Source of the DNA: Paraburkholderia tropica
GTDB lineage: Bacteria; Pseudomonadota; Gammaproteobacteria; Burkholderiales; Burkholderiaceae
Length of the DNA: 64,000 nucleotides
Reading direction: 5' to 3'
Assembly (NCBI RefSeq): GCF_914484835.1
Contig: NZ_CAJZAR010000037.1
Span: 1 to 64,000 of the forward strand
Both the position numbers and the translations under genes were made by a program. Each line of letters begins with the position of its first letter. The first letter of the stretch is position 1. Positions 59,871-64,000 of this stretch are shown piece after piece. Below the pieces are notes generated by a model. The model was not told the origin of the DNA. It ran no database searches and saw nothing but the letters and a program-made list of their open reading frames with translations.

Positions 59871-60272
59871 GTCGTCTTGTGTGTGTGGAACGGACCTGCC
59901 GGCGGTCCGTCCCGGATCTCTGACCCGGTTGCCGTCGTCGAGAAAAATGGGCGAGACCTCGTGGGTCGCCATCGTCTGAACGCATGCGCGCGCTGTAAAG
60001 CGCAAACCGGGCGCGTGGGGCCCCGTGGCCCACTGGCTCCTGTTAACGGCCAAGCCGGGCGAGACTTTAATCGCGCCAAAAATAACCCGGCAGTTTAATT
60101 AAGGAATGTAAAGAATTAAAGTCGGACCGCGCGGATTCGGCACGGTTTCGGCCCGTTTTACAGTCGATTCTTCAGCGGATTACTCGGCGAATTTGTCTGC
60201 GGATTCGAGGCGATTTTCCGCCTCGGCCGCGCGATTTTAGCGCCCGCGCATTGCACGCGGGCGCGTGTGCAC
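59871..60272. other. 402-bp region between MreB paralogue and esterase genes
   Basis: It contains the MreB paralogue's upstream region, including an AT-rich stretch near 60089-60123 (TTAATTAAGGAATGTAAAGA), a plausible promoter. No gene or terminator with a T tract is evident. Confidence 0.5.
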
Positions 60273-60929
60273 TTACGCCTGCGGCGTCTGCAACGCACGC
60301 ACCAGCGCGTCGCGGCCGAGCATCGCGCCCTGCGCCGTGATCGTGTGACCCACGCCAGGCAAGGCGTAGGCGGCCACGGCATAGCCCGCGTCGCTGAACG
60401 CGACGGCCGCGCGTTCGAGTTCCTGCACGGGAATCACTTCGTCGTCCTCGCCATGCACGAGCGTGAGCGTCGTGCGGCTATGTGCGACCACGGGCGTCGA
60501 CAGACGGCCCGCGTAAGCGACCACGGCGGCCGCGCCCTGCTCCTGCGTCGCCGCGTAATAAAGCGACATAATCGAGCCCTGCGAAAAACCCACCAGCGCG
60601 AGCGCGTCGAAGCCGAGGCCCCAATGCGCGAGTTCGTCGGCGAGACGTTTTTGCAGCACGGGCAACGCCGCCGCGACGCGTGCGCCGCGATTCGCTTCGT
60701 TCACGTCGCGCAGACTGAACCACTGGCGGCCGCCGAAGCCGCCGTCGAACGGCTCGCTGCCGTCGAGCGACGCGAACGCCACGCCCGGCAGCGCGTCGCG
60801 CCAGGCGTCGGCGAGCGGCACCAGATCGCGCGCGTTGCTGCCCACGCCGTGCAGCAGCACGACGAGCGCGCGCGGCGCGCCTTCGGCCGGCGCGAGACGC
60901 CAGCCGCCATCGAATTGTTCCCAGCTCAT
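60273..60929 (-). CDS. Carboxylesterase/phospholipase-type alpha/beta hydrolase (YpfH-like)
   Basis: A 218-residue serine esterase. The triad is visible: Ser117 (GFSQGS), Asp163 (VHGEDDEVIP) and His195 (GVGHTI). The opening LVVLLHGVGSNARDLVPLA is characteristic of small carboxylesterases of the YpfH/PLPL group. It acts on short-chain esters or acyl-thioesters in the cytoplasm. The ATG at 60929 starts MSWEQFD; upstream residues in the same frame are unrelated to the family. The gene is convergent with nothing and lies alone on the minus strand, with a 440-bp gap to ydcF. Confidence 0.85.
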   Translation of the reverse strand: MSWEQFDGGWRLAPAEGAPRALVVLLHGVGSNARDLVPLADAWRDALPGVAFASLDGSEPFDGGFGGRQWFSLRDVNEANRGARVAAALPVLQKRLADELAHWGLGFDALALVGFSQGSIMSLYYAATQEQGAAAVVAYAGRLSTPVVAHSRTTLTLVHGEDDEVIPVQELERAAVAFSDAGYAVAAYALPGVGHTITAQGAMLGRDALVRALQTPQA

Positions 60930-61373
60930 TGTTGCGATTCCTCTGTGAGCTTGATCGTCGGATGCATGCGCGGATCGCGGACCGGGCATCGCCCTTGCGC
61001 CCCGCGCGCCAGCCGCAAGCATACGACGCCCGCGCGCGGGGCGTCGGCGAGGCGGGCGAGCGAAAGGCGGCGGTAAGGTTGAGGCCGGATTTCGGCGTAC
61101 GCGAATCGAATTCCCGCATTCGACGAAGCGTTTTCGTGCTGCCAGCTTCGTCTTCACGCGCGCGGACGCCACCCGACACACTTCGCCAGAATCGCGCCAC
61201 GGCTCGACGCAGGCGCGCGCGGCGTCCGTCCTCGAAGGGCACGCGTGCACTGAGCGCGTCGTCGCCTGCTCGCGGCCTGCAACTGATCGGCGCCGATATC
61301 GCGTGGTATCGTTGCCGCCGCGGTCCACGACGGCCGCCCAGCCAATGAACGCCAGCAATCGAGCAAGGTTGTC
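60930..61373. other. 444-bp divergent region between the esterase and ydcF genes
   Basis: Very GC-rich. It contains a strong hairpin at 61025-61045 (GACGCC ... GGCGTC) without a T tract. It should carry the promoter of the operon starting at 61374 and of the esterase. Coding readings here are not supported. Confidence 0.5.
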
Positions 61374-62126
61374 ATGACGCACACATCCCGAAGCCGGTCC
61401 CGCCTGCTTCGCCTCTGCATGCTGATCGGTATCGTCTGGGCGCTCGCGGCGCTGGCGATCGACGCCTCGGGCCTCGCGACGCCCGCCGCGCCATCGGAAC
61501 TCGGCGCGATATTCGGCAACGGTCTCGAAGCCGACGGCACGCCCGCGACGCTGCTCGCCGAACGCCTCGACGCGGGTCTCGACTGCTATCGCGCGGGCCG
61601 TTGCAAGCGTCTCTTTATCAGCGGCAGCCTCGACGGCCCCGGACTCGACGAGACGCTCGCCATGCAGAACTATCTGATCCAGCACGGCGTCGAGCCGCAC
61701 GACATCGTCCCCGACCACGCCGGCGACAACACGCTCGCGAGCGCCCAGCATCTGATCGCCTACATGCGCGAGCGCCATCTCGGCTCGGTCACGCTCGTCA
61801 GCCAGTACTACCACTTGCCGCGCGCGCGTCTCGCGGTCACGCGCGCCGGTGGCGACGCGTTCGCGGTCTACGGCGTCTATCCGCGCACGTTCCATCTGCG
61901 CGACCTCTATGCGAGCTGGCGCGAAGTGCCCGCGTGGCTCGTCTATCGCGTGCGCCTGGGCGCGAATCCCGATGCGCAGCCGGTGACGATCCGCCCGTTT
62001 CTGTCGCTGTTCAATCTGATCCGCAGTCTGTTCACGGGCGAGGCCGCCGATGTGCCGAACTACGCGCCGAACCGTGCACCGAACTACGCGCCCAGCCCGC
62101 CGTCCGCCCCTGCCTGGAAAACCTGA
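61374..62126 (+). CDS. YdcF/DUF218 (ElyC/SanA-type) membrane protein
   Basis: A 250-residue protein with an N-terminal membrane helix (about 12-32) and a DUF218 domain whose landmarks are AIFGNGLEADGTPA, RLFISGSLDG, PDHAGDNTLASAQHLIA and VTLVSQYYHLPRARL. Relatives ElyC and SanA affect envelope-precursor and vancomycin sensitivity and may act on lipid-linked intermediates. The C-terminal tail PNYAPNRAPNYAPSPP is a low-complexity repeat. It starts an operon; its stop (62124-62126) is one base before the next ATG. Confidence 0.85.
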   Translation: MTHTSRSRSRLLRLCMLIGIVWALAALAIDASGLATPAAPSELGAIFGNGLEADGTPATLLAERLDAGLDCYRAGRCKRLFISGSLDGPGLDETLAMQNYLIQHGVEPHDIVPDHAGDNTLASAQHLIAYMRERHLGSVTLVSQYYHLPRARLAVTRAGGDAFAVYGVYPRTFHLRDLYASWREVPAWLVYRVRLGANPDAQPVTIRPFLSLFNLIRSLFTGEAADVPNYAPNRAPNYAPSPPSAPAWKT

Positions 62127-62127
62127 C

Positions 62128-63300
62128 ATGCACGACCCGCGTGAAATGAAGTCACCCGTCAAGAAACTGCTGGTCCTGAGCGTCAGCGCCGGTGCGGGCC
62201 ACACGCGTGCGGCCGAGGCCATCAGCGCTTACGCCGCGACGCATCCGGCCGGTATCGAAGCGCTGCATCTCGATGTCATGGACTTCGTGCCGTCCACGTT
62301 CCGCAAGATTTACACGGACCTCTATCTCGCGCTGGTGCGCTCGCAGCCCGCGATCTGGAGCTACCTCTATCAGAAGACGGATCGCACCGATCCCGCCGCG
62401 CTCTCGCAGAAACTGCGCCGCGCCGTCGAGCGCCTGAACTGCCGTTCGCTGTTCGCCGAAATCGAGCAATGGCAGCCGGACGCCATCGTCTGCACGCATT
62501 TTCTGCCCGCCGAACTGCTCTCGCGCGAGATCCGCAAGACGCGTCTCGACGTGCCGGTCTGGGTGCAAGTCACCGATTTCGATCTGCACACGCTCTGGGT
62601 CGTCCCGCACCTGAGCGGCTATTTCGCGGCCAACGACGAAGTGGCGTGGCGCATGCGCACGCGCGGCCTGCCGCCGGACGCGATCCACGTGACCGGCATT
62701 CCGGTGATGCCCGCGTTCAGCCAGCCGCTCGACCGCGCCGAATGCGCGGCCTCGCTTGGCCTCGATCCGACGCGCCGCACCTTGCTGATGATGTCGGGCG
62801 GCGCGGGGCTCGGGCCGATGGATCAGCTCGCGGCGCGTCTGCTCGACATGGACGGCGATTTTCAGCTGATCGCGCTCGCGGGCCGCAATCGCGAGTTGCT
62901 GGGCGCGCTCGAAGCGCAGGCGAAGGCGCATCCGGGCCGCTTGTTTCCGCACGGCTTCACGCGTGAAGTCGAACGCCTGATGGCCTGTTCCGATCTCGTC
63001 ATCACGAAGCCCGGCGGCCTGACGACTTCCGAATGTCTCGCGATGAACCTGCCTATGCTGCTGAATTCGCCGATTCCCGGCCAGGAAGAACGCAACGCGG
63101 ACTTTCTGCTCGAACAAGGCGTGGCGCTCAAGGCCATCGACGACGACGCCCTCGCCTACCGCGTGCACACCTTGCTGCACGATCCCGCGAAACTCGACGC
63201 CATGCGTCAGCGCAGCGTGCCGCTCGGCCGCCCGCTCGCCGCGCGCGCGGTGCTCGATCTCGTGACCGGCGCCGGAGCGGCCGCTGGAGCGTCCACATGA
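62128..63300 (+). CDS. MGDG-synthase-like glycosyltransferase (GT28, diacylglycerol glycosyltransferase type)
   Basis: A 390-residue GT-B enzyme resembling plant/bacterial monogalactosyl- or glucosyldiacylglycerol synthases and MurG. The N-terminal domain has LSVSAGAGHTRAAEAI and VTDFDLHTLWVV; the C-terminal donor domain has HGFTREVERLMACSDLVITKPGG and SECLAMNLPMLLNSPIPGQEERNADFL. It would transfer a sugar to diacylglycerol at the inner membrane, making a glycolipid. Its stop overlaps the next ATG (ATGA). Part of an operon with YdcF and a phosphatase, consistent with glycolipid production. Confidence 0.85.
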   Translation: MHDPREMKSPVKKLLVLSVSAGAGHTRAAEAISAYAATHPAGIEALHLDVMDFVPSTFRKIYTDLYLALVRSQPAIWSYLYQKTDRTDPAALSQKLRRAVERLNCRSLFAEIEQWQPDAIVCTHFLPAELLSREIRKTRLDVPVWVQVTDFDLHTLWVVPHLSGYFAANDEVAWRMRTRGLPPDAIHVTGIPVMPAFSQPLDRAECAASLGLDPTRRTLLMMSGGAGLGPMDQLAARLLDMDGDFQLIALAGRNRELLGALEAQAKAHPGRLFPHGFTREVERLMACSDLVITKPGGLTTSECLAMNLPMLLNSPIPGQEERNADFLLEQGVALKAIDDDALAYRVHTLLHDPAKLDAMRQRSVPLGRPLAARAVLDLVTGAGAAAGAST

Positions 63301-63812
63301 CGCTCGCGCATTTCGTGCCCGCGCGGCGCACCGTCGTGCTGGTCGCGTGGGTCATGCTGCTCGCCTTCTTTTTCGCCAACGTCGAAATCCAGATCGAAGG
63401 CAGCGCCGGCTGGGCCGCGAATCTGCCGACCTGGCGCATCGAAAAGAGCTGGCTCCAAGACATCTTCTGGGGCGGCCGCCCGATGACCGGCTATCACGCG
63501 TGGGTCTTTCCGTTCGTGGCGCTGTTCTTCCATCTGCCGGCGATCTTCAGCGCGCGATGGACGTGGCGCATCGAAGCGCGTCTGATCGCCTGCATCATGG
63601 TGTTCTGGATTACTGAGGATTTTTTGTGGTTCGTGCTGAACCCGGCGTTCGGGCTCGCGCACTTCCAGCCCGCCTACGTGCCGTGGCACATCCACTGGTT
63701 CGGCCCCGCGCCCACCGATTACTGGACCATGAGCGCCGCCGCGCTGGTGCTGTTCCAGCTGTCGCGCGGCTGGTGGCGCACTTCGAAAGACGCGTTTTAT
63801 GGCCGTTCATAA
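63297..63812 (+). CDS. Membrane protein of unknown function in the glycolipid operon
   Basis: A 171-residue integral membrane protein with about four hydrophobic segments (VVLVAWVMLLAFFFANVE, AWVFPFVALFFHLPAIF, RLIACIMVFWITEDFLWFVL and WTMSAAALVLFQLS). Many Trp, His and Phe residues line these helices (GGRPMTGYHAWVFPF, YVPWHIHWFGPAPTDYWTM). I do not recognise the family. It overlaps the glycosyltransferase stop by 4 bases and the phosphatase start by 14, so it is translationally coupled and probably works on the same lipid. Confidence 0.75.
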   Translation: MTLAHFVPARRTVVLVAWVMLLAFFFANVEIQIEGSAGWAANLPTWRIEKSWLQDIFWGGRPMTGYHAWVFPFVALFFHLPAIFSARWTWRIEARLIACIMVFWITEDFLWFVLNPAFGLAHFQPAYVPWHIHWFGPAPTDYWTMSAAALVLFQLSRGWWRTSKDAFYGRS

Positions 63813-64000
63813 CCTGTTTCGCCTCACGCCTTCGCTGTTTCGCAGCGCGCGGCTTTCGCGCAAGGACGTCGCGCATCTGCAGGAACTCGGCGTGCGCAAG
63901 GTCATCAGCTTTCGCGCGTTTCATTCGGATCGCCGCATTCTCGCGGGCACCGGCATCGCCACGCTGCGCATTCCGATCAACACCTGGAACATTCGCGACC
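63799..64000 (+). CDS. Tyrosine/dual-specificity phosphatase-like protein (5' part only)
   Basis: The first 67 codons are in the window: MAVHNLFRLTPSLFRSARLS, then RKDVAHLQELGVRKVISFRA, FHSDRRILAGTGIATLRIPI and NTWNIRD. The 'FRSARLSRKDVAHLQELGVRKVISFRAFHSD' pattern is that of protein tyrosine or dual-specificity phosphatases of the DSPc/tyrosine-phosphatase-3 type, acting before the Cys-x5-Arg loop. That loop lies beyond the window, so activity is unproven. Last visible gene of the glycolipid operon, overlapping the membrane protein by 14 bases. Confidence 0.7.
   Translation, partial: MAVHNLFRLTPSLFRSARLSRKDVAHLQELGVRKVISFRAFHSDRRILAGTGIATLRIPINTWNIRD

Noticed and set aside
60930..62222. Long minus-strand frame before the esterase
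   Set aside because: Only the last 218 residues have an esterase fold. The rest runs through intergenic DNA and opposite the YdcF gene.

Overview
This is a GC-rich (roughly two-thirds G+C) chromosomal segment of a betaproteobacterium, most likely Burkholderiaceae of the Paraburkholderia/Caballeronia/Burkholderia type. The call rests on the protein families: a Burkholderia-type general porin, a BPSL1445-like SYLF lipoprotein, a DUF4148 protein, an OrbE/PvdE-type siderophore exporter, pqiABC and a type II citrate synthase. Coding density is high. I see no rRNA, tRNA, CRISPR array, insertion sequence or prophage.

Layout. 1-4110: the end of a DUF3300-like gene, a DUF2950 gene, a SulP anion transporter and an outer-membrane beta-barrel protein. 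4145-10342 (minus strand): pqiC-pqiB-pqiA intermembrane lipid transport, an orphan receiver protein and three small secreted proteins. 10953-14431: a reduced CDF-like transporter, then a perfect Fur-type palindrome ahead of an unknown gene, sodA and mntH (metal and superoxide defence). 14546-28022: a fatty acid desaturase, a Fur-box DUF2325 gene and a six-gene minus-strand siderophore operon (TonB receptor, binding protein, fused permease, cyclic-peptide exporter, ATPase, Ntn-hydrolase acylase) with a divergent AraC regulator. No NRPS is present.

28369-38508 is the most unusual part. A beta-propeller protein, a sterol-desaturase-like membrane enzyme, a DD-carboxypeptidase, an AmiC-type amidase and a stand-alone FtsI paralogue are followed by a small exported protein, a decayed cysW fragment, an OmpR-type regulator with its kinase, and a cytochrome c. 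Three copies of an operator-like motif, TCAA-N5-CGTTAA, lie at 28149, 35306 and 37771. Two precede genes that flank the two-component pair and one lies between its neighbours. I infer an inducible envelope or cell-wall remodelling module under this two-component system.

38603-52896 holds small metabolic and regulatory units, several with visible operators: a TetX-like monooxygenase with TetR and two palindromes; LysR and nitronate monooxygenase sharing AATCT-N7-AGATT boxes; Lrp/AsnC beside diaminopropionate ammonia-lyase and an M20 amidohydrolase; LysR with a divergent DHA2 MFS pump; a porin; and a ReAV-type asparaginase. 52965-64000 holds a glycogen-debranching-like enzyme, gltA, a structured leader RNA or sRNA (57046-57128) ahead of an unknown small gene, two alpha/beta hydrolases, an MreB paralogue, and an operon (YdcF, MGDG-synthase-like glycosyltransferase, membrane protein, dual-specificity-type phosphatase) that runs off the right end.

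All calls come from reading the sequence. No database search was run. Family names are by motif and length recognition, and start sites are chosen from Shine-Dalgarno spacing and signal peptides.
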